The translations under genes and the position numbers were made by a program. Below, piece after piece: positions 46,410 through 59,438 of a stretch of 64,000 nt of DNA; the first letter of the stretch is position 1, and each line of letters begins with the position of its first letter. The notes beneath the pieces were generated by a model that was given only the letters and a program-made list of their open reading frames with translations, did no database searches and had not been told where the DNA came from. Source of the stretch: Brachionus manjavacas (Eukaryota > Rotifera > Eurotatoria > Ploima > Brachionidae); the NCBI GenBank assembly GCA_019054805.1, contig JAHQIY010000002.1, positions 6,758,001 to 6,822,000 of the forward strand, written 5' to 3'.

Positions 46410-47210
46410 AATTTTCCATAGAAATTATTCGAATACTAGATGCGACTTTTGATCGTGGCCTAAGGCTATCAGAACAAACAACTTAATTATAAATGAGCTA
46501 AAAGTATTAACATCCAAAATGGTACACTTCGCAAAGCTAACGCTGGACCAACTTTCTTTGGAGCAGCCACTATATATAAAAATGAAAAGATCAATTTTAT
46601 ATTTTTTATTTGTCTAGAAGAATACTATTGGCACAAGATAGAAGTATAAATACAATCTAACACAATATAGCTGGATTAACGGTAAATAAATAAAGATTCT
46701 AATATAAAATGGAGATATAAAATGTATAAACCCAATTGTTGTAGTGTATGTGCATTATGCTTGGAAGCGGCATCATGACTCTAAAAAATTGCAATAATGC
46801 TGGGTGAAAAACAGAAAATCTTTACTTGATCCTTTTTTACATTTTTCAAAAAAAATATTGTTTTTTTCCAATTCACTGATTGCTTCTAATTAAAATTAGC
46901 TATTTTGATACATACTTTTTTTATTACTTAGCTATTCATATTGATTCTAGCTAAATTAAATTAATAAAAAATTTACCTGAGAAAATTGGTTATATCTTTT
47001 TTAATTATAGCTATTTTAAACGTAGCTATTTTCAACTCCATTCGATAAACTTAGCTCTAATTAAAACACTTTTTATTTGATTTTTTTTTATATATATTTT
47101 TTATTTTTTTTTTAATGTGAATTCGCTTTTAAACTAATTTAATCACTTTTTTCATGTTTTTATTTTTATCCAATTTTATTCGATCATCTAAATTTATAAC
47201 AATTTTTCTT
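46410..47210. other. Mixed AT-rich sequence with AGCTATTTT repeats
   Basis: No gene seen. From about 46905 to 47050, TAGCTATTTTGA-like motifs occur on both strands, as at 1-100 and 25.5 kb, suggesting a dispersed element. A patch near 46440-46570 is less AT-rich but shows no recognisable coding. Confidence 0.35.
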
Positions 47211-47214
47211 TTAA

Positions 47215-47300
47215 TGCGGGCTCAAACGAAGAACATCTTGAACCATTCGGACGTGCCCTGGGGTCACCCCGTAAATTATTTTTTAAATAAATAAATAAAT
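47215..47300 (+). mobile_element. Retroelement 3' end, hairpin plus AAATA tail
   Basis: CCTGGGGTCACCCCG (hairpin GGGGTCACCCC) is followed by TAAATTATTTTTTAAATAAATAAATAAAT. Non-coding 3' end with no body attached. Confidence 0.55.
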
Positions 47301-47439
47301 TAAACGTAGCTATTTTGAGATAGAGCCGTCTTTTTAGCTGCTTCACGTCTAATTAACGTTTCGGATTAAATTGGGATAGTCTAAGGAGTTTTTTTATCAT
47401 CTCCTGAACCTGTTTTTCTAAGCCACCAAAATTATTATT

Positions 47440-48480
47440 TATTTGTTTATCTGGATCGAACTAAAGCTCTTAATTATCGCTGATGACACGGCAATAGGTC
47501 ATCCAGATAAAGATTTGGAAATTGCTTTAATAAATTTTACAACTACCATTAAAAGTCCTAATAATCTATTTATAATTCAAAAAATTGTGGAGTCATTTAA
47601 TGAAAAAAAGAGCTTGTTCCCTGTTTTTTGATATTTCCAAAGACTTAGATAGGGTTCGGCTTGAAGGTTTACTTTAAAAAAATTTTTTCAATTGAATCCA
47701 CCTCATTCCTTGACTAACTGAATTAGATCCTTTTTAGATTCTAGGACATTTAAAGTAAAATTTAAGGTGAATGACCATCTGAGCGAAGAATACCAAATAA
47801 CCGAAGGTGCCCCTCAAGGCTCAGTAATTAGTCCTCTTTTATTTAGTATATATATTAACGACATCCCCAAAATAAACAAAACAAATAATGAATACTCTCT
47901 GTTTTTCGCAGATGATCTAGTTACATTCTTCATTTATAACAAAAAGGGGAACCTAGCAAATAAGATAAATAAATACACCAACGAATTTGAACAATGGTTT
48001 TTTAAGTGGAAAAATGAAGATATCAGTTGAAAAATCATGTTCAGTAGTCTTTTCTAAGTACAAGAAAGATAGTGATATTCTTTACTTAAAAATTTATGGA
48101 AATTGAATAGTGAGCCAAAAAGAAATCAAGTTTCTTGGTATTAAATTTGATTCTAAGTTAAATTTAAATATACTGGTAAACGAAATCAAAGAACGTTGCA
48201 ATAAAAGGCTAATTATTATTAAGATACAAAAATTTGAAATAAAAACCAATTACACAATGAAGTCGAGTATTCGATATATCATAACTCGAAGCCGACCCTA
48301 TATTTTTTCACCAGTTTGACCATTAATGGAACAAAATTACTTAGTTCTGCCTTAACAAATCTTTCAATCAATTCAAAAAATTGATTCGAAAATGTCAATA
48401 ATTTAAATTTATTTAAGGACTCATGATATAAAATGCTGGAGAAGATTATATTTTAGTTTTAATATAGACCGAACTGTTGA
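47440..48480 (+). mobile_element. LINE reverse transcriptase, degenerate mosaic
   Basis: Starts with an RT scrap, LLIIADDTAIGHPDKDLE (47443-47560), from one family. From 47570 it joins the family seen at 2.4, 14.4 and 18.6 kb: IQKIVESFNEKKS, a frameshifted palm A, then the longest open part (47767-48030) with LSEEYQITEGAPQGSVISPL, FSIYINDIPKINKTN and the catalytic box SLFFADDLVTFF intact. The part after RT follows (KEIKFLGIKFDSKLNLNILV, 48110-48319). Stops and frame breaks between these blocks make it a pseudogene, but palm C is the best preserved in the window. Confidence 0.85.
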
Positions 48481-49119
48481 GTTTTGAATAAACTGTATTC
48501 ATTCAATGCTGGTTTCTTATAATGGGTTAAGACAGGGAAAAGGTTAATCCAAAATAGAATGTATTAAAGATTTATAAAGATTTCCTAGGGTTTTATGATT
48601 TTCTATTAGACATTAGTTTAAAATTTTATAATTTTATTTACATTGATCCGTAAGTTTAGATCAGCCTTATCCTTGATATATTTTGAAAAGATCATTGAAA
48701 AATTCTTTTAAACCAAAATCTTCATTTTCCATTTGTAAAGCCAGTGCTCTAGAATTTTTTTTCAATAACCATAAACTGGAGAAATTTCTGAACAAATTGT
48801 TTTAATTTTCAATCAAATTTCACTTTTTTAATTTTTGAGTTTTATGTCCATAGATTTTGACCAAAAAGTATCAAGAACGAAATACAAAAATGGTGAAAAC
48901 CTCCAAAAAAAATAATTTGTTATGAGTCAATTTTAATGTTCAAAAAAATCTTTTTATCAATTAATTAAAATCTTGAGATATCAATTAAGAAAAAAATAAC
49001 CTATTAAATAAAAAAGATAAAAAAAAATTGCTGAATTTTCCGATAAAGGTATAAAAAAGCCAAACGCTAGATATAGATCAGGAAAATTAAAAAAATTAAA
49101 AAAAAATAATTTAAGAAAA
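48481..49119. other. AT-rich, nothing seen
   Basis: No gene or ordered repeat recognised. Confidence 0.35.
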
Positions 49120-49210
49120 GTTTTTCCAGGGCAGTTCCGAATGACAGAGGCCTCTTTTCAGCCCACATGGTTGCAATATGATTAAAATATGTATTTAAAT
49201 AAATGTGTAC
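49120..49210 (+). mobile_element. Short retroelement 3'-end copy
   Basis: CAGGGCAGTTCCGAATGACA, GAGGCCTC and CAGCCCACATGG are followed by ATGTATTTAAATAAATGTG. Shares the CAG...CAGCCCA layout of 5535-5625. Confidence 0.4.
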
Positions 49211-49955
49211 AATTGGAGTAGAAAAATTAATATATATATTGTAAAAACATTGATAAATTCAATTTCTGCTAAAAGTTTGGTGTGTTTGAGATTGAATCAA
49301 AGGGTGTTTTGTACTTTAGATTGTTTCTGAGGGAGCTTTGAAGCAGAAAGTCATGGATCTCGTGGGCTATTAATTCGTGGCTTTGCCTGGTGGTGATAAA
49401 TTTTGAAAAAGATTGCTTGCTCTGTCATCAATCAAGGAAAATATTACAGCTTAAATTCAATTTTTTTGCATTGTTAAAAGAAAAAGATATTTGGGCCTGT
49501 TATTTCGTTCTCTGACTATTTACCTGTTATTCTGAAATTTTTGTGAAAAATTGTGAAATTTATCTTGGACATTATCTGAATCTTATTTAAAAGAGATAAC
49601 CACAGTTTGGAGGACTGAAATTGATAAAGATGATTGCCTTGAAAGTAGCTCCGGTAAAAATTAATATTTTAATTTTTTTCCGAATGACTATGAGCAATTT
49701 TAGTAGAAAAGAGACTTGCAGGTTGAATTTTTTCTGTTGAACAATTATAGAATCATTTTTTTCCTTCTTTAATACATTTTAAAACCAAATGACTACATGT
49801 TTCCTTGAATTGAGCCATTAATTGTTTGTAGAGCTGTTTCAAAATGATTAAAGTTTGATATTTCTCATAAATTTTACCTTAACCAAAGTCATGTACGAAT
49901 TGTTTAAAAATTTAGTGAAGGAATTAATGCAATAGAATTTGAACAAGAATTAAGA
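49211..49955. other. AT-rich, nothing firmly seen
   Basis: A less AT-rich patch at 49310-49440 shows no recognisable coding on either strand. Confidence 0.3.
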
Positions 49956-49959
49956 ACTA

Positions 49960-50364
49960 TGAAAAAAAAATTCTTGTATGTATTTACAAGAACCTGGAAT
50001 CATTAACCAATTCCAGGATATCTTAATTAACAAACTCATTTGCAGTTTTAGAATGCACAATCTCTGCTGGTAACCTGTCCCATTAGCTTATCATACTGTT
50101 GGTAAAAAAGTTGAATCTCAATTTATTACTACTTCCTTTGAAAAAGAGTTCATGTCTACAAGCACTGGGTTGTAACTGTTTTGGAGCATTAAACCAATTT
50201 ACAGATAGCATATTATTTATCAATTTGTATTGCAAAATAATCTCGTCTCTAACAATTCTTTCTTCGACTGATGCCCAACTGAACTTTGCTATTTTGGTCA
50301 AGCTTCTTTTTATCAATAATTTCAGCTTTATACTTAAATAATAATTTTTTGTAAGATTTAACAA
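49960..50364 (-). mobile_element. LINE C-terminal relic
   Basis: The open minus-strand frame 50364-50083 reads LLIKRSLTKIAKFSWASVEE, VRDEIILQYKLINNMLSVNW and RHELFFKGSSNKLRFNFFTN. After a stop, WDRLPAEIVHSK-like residues follow with further breaks (WNxLP is the usual closing motif of many LINE polyproteins). A sense reading of the other strand (80 codons) is a shadow. Confidence 0.6.
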
Positions 50365-50587
50365 AAAAAGATTAATTTTTGAATTCTGGAAACTTTTTTT
50401 AATAAAAAATGTAGCTTTTTAGCGCAATATGAAAAAGTTTAAAATTAAAATTTATCAATTAATAATTTTTTTTCCAAATACCAAATTGAAAAATAATGCA
50501 AATCTTACAAAATATTTTATCAAAATTTAAGCTACTAAATTATTAATATATGGAATCACTTTTACTAATTTTGGCTATTTTGGGATA
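50365..50587. other. AT-rich, nothing seen
   Basis: Short spacer with no recognisable feature. Confidence 0.3.
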
Positions 50588-51280
50588 TAGTGGTGTTCCG
50601 GATTTAGTAATTTAAGATAATAGTAAATTTACGTAAATTTACAAAAGTAAAAAAACGTAAATTTACTAGATTTTACGGAAAATTTGGTAAATTTCGATCA
50701 TTTGACGTAAATTTATGTATGTAAATTAAAAGAAAAAATGTCCAAAAAATTGAAATAATTTGGCACTTTTTAAAAAAAAATGAATTTTTGTGTCTTCAAT
50801 ATTAATATCGAAAATTTTGAAAAAAAAAAATTTACCATAATTTACGTAAACGTAAATTTTGGTAAAATGTAATCAATTTAATGGTAAAAAATAGTAAAAA
50901 ATGGTAAAAATGATTAATTAAAATTTTTAAATTAATTTGAAAAAAAATTTTATTTCCATTTTTTACGTTAAAAAAATATTATAAGTTAATATTAACTTTA
51001 TTTTTAGTTTTTTCAAATGTTTTTAATCTGATGGAGCATTTGCTCGGTAAAAAGGATAACAAAAATTCATTTTTTTTTAAAAAGTGCCAAATTATTTCAA
51101 TTTTTTGGACATTTTTTCTTTTACTTAAATTTTTTCTTTTTTCTTTTACTTAAATGATCGAAATTTACCAAATTTTCCGTAAAATCTAGTAAATTTACGT
51201 TTTTTTACTTTTGTAAATTTACGTAAATTTACTATTTTTTACGTAAATTATCGTAAATTACTAAATTCGGAACACCACCG
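50588..51280. mobile_element. Palindromic TTTACGTAAATT-rich transposon
   Basis: The ends AGTGGTGTTCCG (left, 50589) and CGGAACACCAC (right, to 51279) continue into long imperfect inverted arms made of TTTACGTAAATT, GTAAATTTACTAGATTTTAC and GATCGAAATTTACC-type repeats. Inside, at about 51010-51065, lies a LINE-3'-end-like piece (CTGATGGAGCATTTGCTCGGT) with a decayed tail. No transposase. No clear target duplication, so probably older than the elements at 43 and 45 kb. Confidence 0.75.
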
Positions 51281-51763
51281 TACCTTAAATATTTTTTAAT
51301 AAATTCATCGCTTCAACTTTTATTAAAATTCATGTAATCTAATAAACCTTGCAAAGCTAATTAACAGACATTTCAATTAATAAAAAAAAATTGAGAATCT
51401 ATTTATTCTAATTATTTAATTAGGATGCTTTCAAAATTTTTCCTTCAAGTTTTTAAATTTGAAAATTATTAATTTGTAGATTTAGTTCAAAAATATATCT
51501 TCTTTCGTACAATTTTAAAAATAAAATGTCAAGTTAGCATTGAAAATTAATCTAAAAGACTGTTTCAAATTTTAATTTAAATCAGTTCCATAAAAATTAA
51601 AATTTTGAACACCGAAACTTGGAAGCATTCACTATACACATTGCTAAAAAATACTTTTTTGATAATTTTTCTCTGATCTGCTCTTTTTGCATACACACTT
51701 ATTGAATTCTCGTTTGCTCGATTTTTTAATTTAAAAAAATAAAATTAGAAAAGTTAAAGAACA
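51281..51763. promoter_or_regulatory. Presumed RPL27A promoter and 5' UTR region
   Basis: Lies directly upstream of the RPL27A start codon. No specific motif can be named; assignment is by position only. Confidence 0.3.
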
Positions 51764-52597
<834 letters not shown>

Positions 52598-52639
52598 AAA
52601 TTTTGAATTTAACTTTGAAATTAAATGCAAATAAATAAT

Positions 52640-55283
52640 CTTACGCCAAATTTTTTCTTTTATTCTCTAAACAACAAAATTTGACTTTAATTAATCAACC
52701 TTAAATTTAACTCAAATAATAGTCCAAGCCTAAGCTTAAGTCAAAAAGGCCATCTGATTAGTTTTAAACTAAAAATGAAGGAAATGATCTAAAATTTAAC
52801 ATTTAATATAAAAATTAATTTCTAAAACAGCAAATTATAAAAAAATAAAGATCTTGATAAATTAGATATTTAAAAGTGAATTTGTATATATTGAGCTTTT
52901 GTCTCAAATGAGCTATTTCAATTTTCTTTTTCAACTTCTAATGTCATTTTATTAATTTAATTAATTCAACAAAACTTTTTATATGGACACTTTTTTAAAA
53001 TTTTAAATACCAAAAGCGAAAGGAGTTCCGTTACTCAAAGCCTTTATTTCTTTTGAAATATTAAATAAACTATTAACAACATTATCATTTAAAATTAAAG
53101 CAAATTTGTCCTGAACATTGAATTGAATTAAAATTTTTAGTTTTATTTTGGGACAGACAATTTTTTGTGGTATCAAAATGGAGGGAATTTATTTCTTGAC
53201 AGTTTCAAAAGAGATTTTAAAGTGTTTTTGTAAGTCCTATTGATCAAATGTTTGCGCCAAACTGTTGGTGAGATAAATCAATTGCCTACAGTAATTAAAA
53301 TCATTATAAAAGTGTTTTTGATCAATATATCTTTTATTAAATTTTAAACATTAGAAAAAATAAGAATTTTAATTATTTATTTAAAAAACTGTAATTTAAT
53401 TTAAAACTTGAAAATCAATTAAAAAAGTTGTTATTTACTTTGGTTTAATTGATGGGGAGCAAAAATATTGATTTGAATAGCTTTTAAATTTATTTTGTGT
53501 TTTTGACGAAGCAGAAAATCTAATTTAAAAGAAATAAATGGTGTGAATTTTTCAAATTTTAATGAATTAATTAACTCGAGAAAGTTTTATTGACTTTTTT
53601 TTTTCAATTTAAAATAAGTGGTATTTAAATCTATAGAGAAATTATGATTGACTTTCACAAGATTTTGAATCAGACTTTATTTGCATTTTTATCATCAGAC
53701 TTCATCTTTATTTTTTGATGATAATTCAATGAGATAAAACCAGGTCGGCTTAATCCATAAAATTTTTTGACAAAAATTTTTCATTTGATTTGGAATAGCT
53801 TTACACACAGCCCATGATTATCTTGAGAAAGTTTTATCAGTGTATAAAAAAAATTTAATTGGAAAAAAAAATGTCTTGAAATAGAATTGAAATATTGTTT
53901 TTCAATGTTTAATTTCTTAATTAATTTTATAAGTTTGAATTATTGAAAAACAATCTTAATTAGCAAGAATTTCTTGTTTAATTTTTATCGCTGAAAAATC
54001 GAGCTCTTTCTTATCTCAAAATCCATCCATTTCTTACAAAAAAACCATTTCAAAATAATCTCATATTACATGCACATTTGAAATCTAATACAATTAGTTA
54101 ATTTAATCAAACACAATATTTAAAATGCCTTTTAAATTGACATATTCAATGACCAGAATGAAATTAAATAAAAACCGAAATTTTCACAGAGAGAAAATTA
54201 TTTTCAATTTTTCCAGGGTTACGGGTAGGTGTTTGGAACACATCACTTCCTCGATGGCAAGATTAAAATTTCCATCAACATGACGCTATTTGGATATTTT
54301 AATTAATCCGAGCCGGGAGTATTCTCGAAATTGAATTTTATATCTAATCGAGCTTATCAATCGCAACAATAGTGATTAACAACTATTGATCATTAGGATT
54401 ATTTCTTAAACAAAGTATAAAGCCTCAAGTGATATTGAAAATTTTACCATTAAAGAAAAAAGACTGAAAATAAATTTAAGCATTATTAGATTAGATCAGG
54501 GCTTTTTCTATTCCTTAAATCAGTTTTTTTTCCTCAAATAATTAATAATTTCAATTTAGTTGTTTATTGTCAAATTGATACAATAGTTTAATTGCATCTT
54601 AAGATAGAGTTGGAGGAGTTGGCGCACGAGCCGTGAATAGAGCTATAAAATCTTGAGGATTAATGGAAAAAAAATTCAAATTTGCCAATTAGTCGTTTGG
54701 CTGAAATTAAAATTAAATTTTTTTTTTTATCCATGCAAATTTAAAAATTTAATTTCTACATTAAGCAGCTCAATTACTCGTGATTTTTAAGTTTTAATGG
54801 AACGTTTTAGATGCTAGGTCCCTACGAGACAAATAGCTGTTAATTTTTTCAAGTCATTTTCTTCTAGTGCATTTACACTAAGTAAGCCTTAAAGGAAAAT
54901 TCAATGCTTCCATTATCTTATCATTCAATCGCTGAGTTTTTTTTGGCATGCAAAAAATTGCTCGAAATGGCTCAAATCCGCAACAATATTCAAATTCAAG
55001 TTTTAAACTAATAATTAATATTTAAAAATTTTGTTTTCGACAAACAAGTTTTTGACACAAGATACCTTCATGCTAAATAATTGAATAATTCATTACTTTT
55101 TCTCAATGCTGTTCTTGGTTTATTTATTCGATTAATTATTGATAAATGTTTGCATTCAATAAATTCAAATTATTCGTGTTGTGGGCTTGTTGCCATTCAC
55201 CTTCATCATTCTGTATAAATAACCACTAAATTTTAAAAAATTTTATTTAGAAAAAAAACATTGTTTTATCTAAAAGTGTAAAG
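52640..55283. other. AT-rich intergenic, no gene seen
   Basis: No coding segment recognised. A patch at 54220-54390 is less AT-rich and has CAATAGTGATTAACAACTATTG, a perfect 7-bp inverted repeat. It might be regulatory, but nothing supports that directly. The end of the stretch should include the neuropeptide promoter; TATAAATA occurs at about 55214. Confidence 0.4.
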
Positions 55284-55854
55284 ATGTCAATTTTACCAAA
55301 TAAAGTGTTGATTTTGTTCTCTCTAATGGTTCTTTTCTTGCTTTTCAGCAGTGCAAAATCAGAAAATGGTAAACTTAGGTGATTAGGCTAAACAAAAAGT
55401 ACATTTTTTTTCCTAGCTGAAGAAAAACACGAACAAAGTGCCAGTGAGGAGTCAGAGATGGAGATGGAAAAGAGGGCCATAGATAAAATGAGATTTTATG
55501 GCGGGCTCGGTAAACGTTTTGATGATGACTCGTAATGAAAATCTTTCTCTTTTATCAAATTGTAAAAGTAATATTGCTTTTAGGTATGAGACTGTGGACT
55601 ATGGCGACGATGAAGTAGAGCTAGACAAGCGATTGGACCGAATGAGGTACTTTGGAGCTTTGGGAAAACGAAGTGGGGAGCGTGCAAGCAATAAATTGAT
55701 GAGTATGAAACGCTTGGATAAAATGAAATATTTTGGTGGACTTGGAAAACGATCTGACTATTACCCAATGTGGCGGAACAGTCAGCTCAGATATTTGCTG
55801 GCCAAAAAGTCCAATTTCGATAGACTGCGCTATTTGGGAAATATTGGAAAATAG
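55284..55854 (+). CDS. Buccalin / allatostatin-A-like neuropeptide precursor
   Basis: Three exons, 55284-55368, 55417-55531 and 55584-55854, with GT-AG introns of 48 and 52 bp, give 156 residues. A hydrophobic signal peptide (MSILPNKVLILFSLMVLFLL and a few residues more) ends near SSAKS. Four related peptides follow, three set off by dibasic KR and the last by KK, each with Gly-Lys for amidation: AIDKMRFYGGL, LDRMRYFGAL, LDKMKYFGGL and a divergent SNFDRLRYLGNI at the C-terminus, which ends GK directly before the stop. Acidic spacers lie between. The pattern L-D-x-[MF]-x-[FY]-x-G-[GA]-L-amide is that of lophotrochozoan buccalins, considered orthologous to arthropod allatostatin A (YxFGL-amide). 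Secreted; expected to act on an allatostatin-A/galanin-type GPCR, not on the receptor at 41.6 kb. AATAAA follows at about 55938. Confidence 0.87.
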
Positions 55855-56044
55855 AAAATAATGTAAATTATTTTAGCATTTCTATATAATTGGGATTATG
55901 TGATATTGTGTGATATTTTTCTTGTTCAATATTTTGATAATAAATCAATAGCTAGCCTATCTCGATTGATTTTAAATTTTCAATAAATTAAAATTTTTTA
56001 ATAAAATTTCTTTTTTTTGAATAAATTTTTACTCAATTAATCTA

Positions 56045-56240
56045 TTTTTGTCAATCAATGCGCTAAAATACACAAGATCCTTCAATGGACACCTCAAGGG
56101 CGACGTTAGGTAGGACGACCAGCAGTAACATGGATGTAAACAATCACGAAAGAGCTCATCGAAATGGGAATGACATGGGGAGAAGACCATGCCATTCACT
56201 AAGTAATGACCCAATGCTCCACAAGGAGAGAATAAGAAAA
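56045..56240 (+). mobile_element. RTE-type LINE C-terminal relic
   Basis: The translation IHKILQWTPQGRR, then GRPAVTWM, TKELIEMGMTWGEDHAIH and a trace of the closing block is the conserved end of RTE-like LINE proteins (W-x-P-x-G-x-R ... G-R-P-x-x-T-W ... G-x-T-W). Stops and a frameshift are present. Confidence 0.75.
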
Positions 56241-57865
56241 AAAAATTCTCTAAAATGCTTTTATAATGTAAAATTTAATGATTTGCAAACAAGAACCTTT
56301 TTTACGTTTAAAAACTTGAGATCGGTTAAATTTTCCTCTAAATTTTAGATTGTTTTAGATTGTATTTATTAATTTAAATAGGTAGAGAATTAAAATCAAC
56401 TTTTCTATGGGAAAAAAATACTTAATTTGAAAATTTTTAATTTTATTAGACAGGTTTTGAATCATTAAAAAATAATGATTATTAATAATTAATTAATAAA
56501 AAGCTAAAATTTAAAAATAATGATTCTTTAAATTTGAGTGGGCGAAGATTTTCGAAAAAGCTTTCACTTAACTATGAGTCACTTTCAATAATCAAAACTG
56601 CAAGGCTTTAAGCGTCTTTTTGGATCTTACAATTAAATTTTGAAATTTCATTTTTTTAAAAACTTATATAATATTCAAATTCTGGAACCAAAAATACATT
56701 AGAATATGCAAAGTTAAGAATTCTGAATTTTATCGGCAACAGGGCCTCAGAGTAAACAATTCAAAAAAATTGATTGCCTTCAATTGCTTAAAACTTACGA
56801 TTGCAAAGACTTGTTATAATAATTGACAACTCTTTAGATAGCTAAGACTTTAAGCTACAGTTAAATATTTTTTTTAATTATAGTGGTTAATTTCAGTTAA
56901 GTTAGGTAAGAATTTGAACAAATGTCTTTTTTAAACTATTTAGTTAAGTTTAAATGTTTGAATTTTGTAAAAATTGAAAAAAAAATCTTAATAGAATCTT
57001 AATGCAAAAAAATGTTACATCCTCATTTGCTCATTTTTGATATAAAATAAAATCTCCAATTTATTTTTTGCATCAATCAAATCAATAATCAAAAAAAAAT
57101 TTGATGATACTTTAATATTTATTATTTTAGCGGATTAAAAAAATTATTTTAGGTCGAAAAGAGAAATTTTCTATGCTGCATTATTTCAAATTAAAAAAAA
57201 ATAATAATTTTAATTTAAAAAAAGAAAACATTTTTATTCAATTTTTACTGAATGACTTCTTAAATTTATGTCAAAATTGTGAAAATTTTATCGTGCCTAT
57301 TTATTATTTATTTTAAAAACTCGATCTTTTGACTAACACTTAAAAATACTTGAAAAAAATTGAAAGCTTTTAAATAACTAGAAAAATCCAAATCAGAGTT
57401 CAATAAAAGTCACATGATCAACTGAAAATGTACTCTAAATTAAAAGACATTAACAAAATTGCATTGAAAAAATAAAATTTTAATAAAATCCAAATTAAAC
57501 TATCTTTATCAAATAAAAATCGAAAGAACAAGTTCATTTTAGATTTTCTTCTATTGATTAAATAAAAAATTTTGCAGTAGACCGAAAAATCGAAATTTAT
57601 TAAGATATAAATTTTATTAAGAATGATAATTTTTGTTAATTAATTCATTAACAAAAATTAAGCTTTCAAAAATTGTGATTCTAAAATGAAAGACTTTAAA
57701 TATTCTGCTGCCACCGCTTCAAGACAAAGTCTTGACTAGAGTTTTGAAAAAAAAAATTCGATCAATTCAAAAATGAAAAAAAAATCATAAGTAAAATCAG
57801 TTAATACCTTAAAAAAATTAAATCCAAATATTTTTAATAGGCTTTTCAAATAATTTATCGAAAAG
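56241..57865. other. AT-rich intergenic, nothing seen
   Basis: No gene, RNA or ordered repeat recognised. Confidence 0.4.
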
Positions 57866-58231
57866 TAGTATACATTTGATATCAGTATTTTACGAAAAAT
57901 TACGTAAATTATCGTTAATTAACAAAATTTTACCACATTTTACGTAAATTAACGTAAAATCCGAAAAGTGAGAAAGAGGTATTTTACGAAAAATTGCGTA
58001 AATTTTCAGAATTATGAGATAATTTTGGTTAAATTTGGTAAAATTCAAAACCGCCAATTTAAAATTCAAAATTTTTGAAAACATGTCTTTTTTCGAAACG
58101 CAATTTTTCGTAAAATACCTCTTTCTCACTTTTCGGATTTTACGTTAATTTACGTAAAATGTGGTAAAATTTTGTTAATTAATGATATTTTACGTAATTT
58201 TTCGTAAAATACTGTTATCAAATCACCACTG
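57866..58231. mobile_element. Palindromic transposon with 125-bp arms
   Basis: Left arm 57874-57998 and right arm 58099-58223 are inverted copies differing at only about three positions, beginning ATTTGATATCAGTATTTTACG. The right outer end reads CACCACTG, like the AGTGGTG end at 50589. The arms are full of TTTACGTAAATT motifs, as in that element. The 100-bp centre is non-coding. The 79-codon frame across it is a shadow of the arms. Confidence 0.8.
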
Positions 58232-59438
58232 TAAATTAAAAATGTGAAGAGGTAAGAAAAGTTTCGGTTAAAAAATTTTATATATTACATAAAATTAATA
58301 ACGCGTGAGAAAATTGACTCTGAGAGCTCTAATACCAAGTGTCAATTTGTAAGAAAAGATCTAACTTGAATAAAAATTTTTATTAAAGAAAAATAGACAA
58401 TAAAAATAATTTTATTGTTTAATAAAAATTTATTTCAGATTTTTAATTATATGAAGCCTTCTTCAGATTCTAAAAATTGAAAATCATAATAATTCACTTT
58501 AGTAAAAAAAAAAGTTAAATTTTATTAATTTTTTTTTAAATTTCTTAAAAATACAAATATATAATCAATAAATGAACATAGATTAAAATTATAGAAAAAA
58601 AAAATTGAAAATAAAAGAATTAATAAAAAAAAAAAAAAAAATTTTTGGGTTTTATATCAGAGACTTTTTGAAATTAAATTTTACATCGTCATTGTGTACT
58701 ATAATTTATAATATTTATATTATAATCTAACTTTAGATTTACAATTTAACAATTTTTTTAACAATTTACAATTTAAAAAGTTACTTATCTTTTCAATATT
58801 TAGAATATTTTTGTTCAATATAAGTATATCTAGCATAAGGAAGAAATTTATTAGATTTGTTTCAATTGATCTGAGTTTATTTAATTCAACTAAGTTTGAG
58901 TTTGAGATTGAGTCACTTCACTTAAACATTTATTACGTTTTTTTTAATATTTTATTGATATTTAAAAAAAGCAATAAAATATTTAATATTTTATTACAAA
59001 TATATATGCTCTTTTTTTCTAAAGCTAGCCTGATTACTTGTTTCACCAATATAAAAAATATTACATTTTTTACATTTCATTATATAAGCTACTCCGATTG
59101 AGTTACAATTAGAATGATTCTGAAATGGAATATAAAATTACAAATGTAAAAGGAATAATAATCAATTTTATTTATTTTTTTAATATCAATTGACATTTAA
59201 AAATTTTTAATTTAATTAATGAATTGAAAAATTAAATTTTAAATTATCATATTTTCAAATATTCAATCACTCGCAGGCCTAACATTTATGACTAAAAAAT
59301 TATTGTACTCTTTTTCAAAATAGCCATATGTTCCCAATTAATTACCTAATAAGAAAAAAATAACAAAAAACTTTAATTTATTTAAAATTTTTATCAAAAA
59401 ATAAATTGAGAACGCCAATTTACTAAATTATCTAGTTT
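58232..59438. other. AT-rich intergenic; A homopolymer
   Basis: A long A run lies at 58620-58640. The 96-codon frame at 58811-59101 is hydrophobic low-complexity translation without family resemblance. No gene supported. Confidence 0.4.

Noticed and set aside
58811-59101. 96-codon hydrophobic ORF
   Set aside because: Ile/Phe/Leu/Asn-rich low-complexity translation of AT-rich DNA, no recognisable helices pattern or neighbours.
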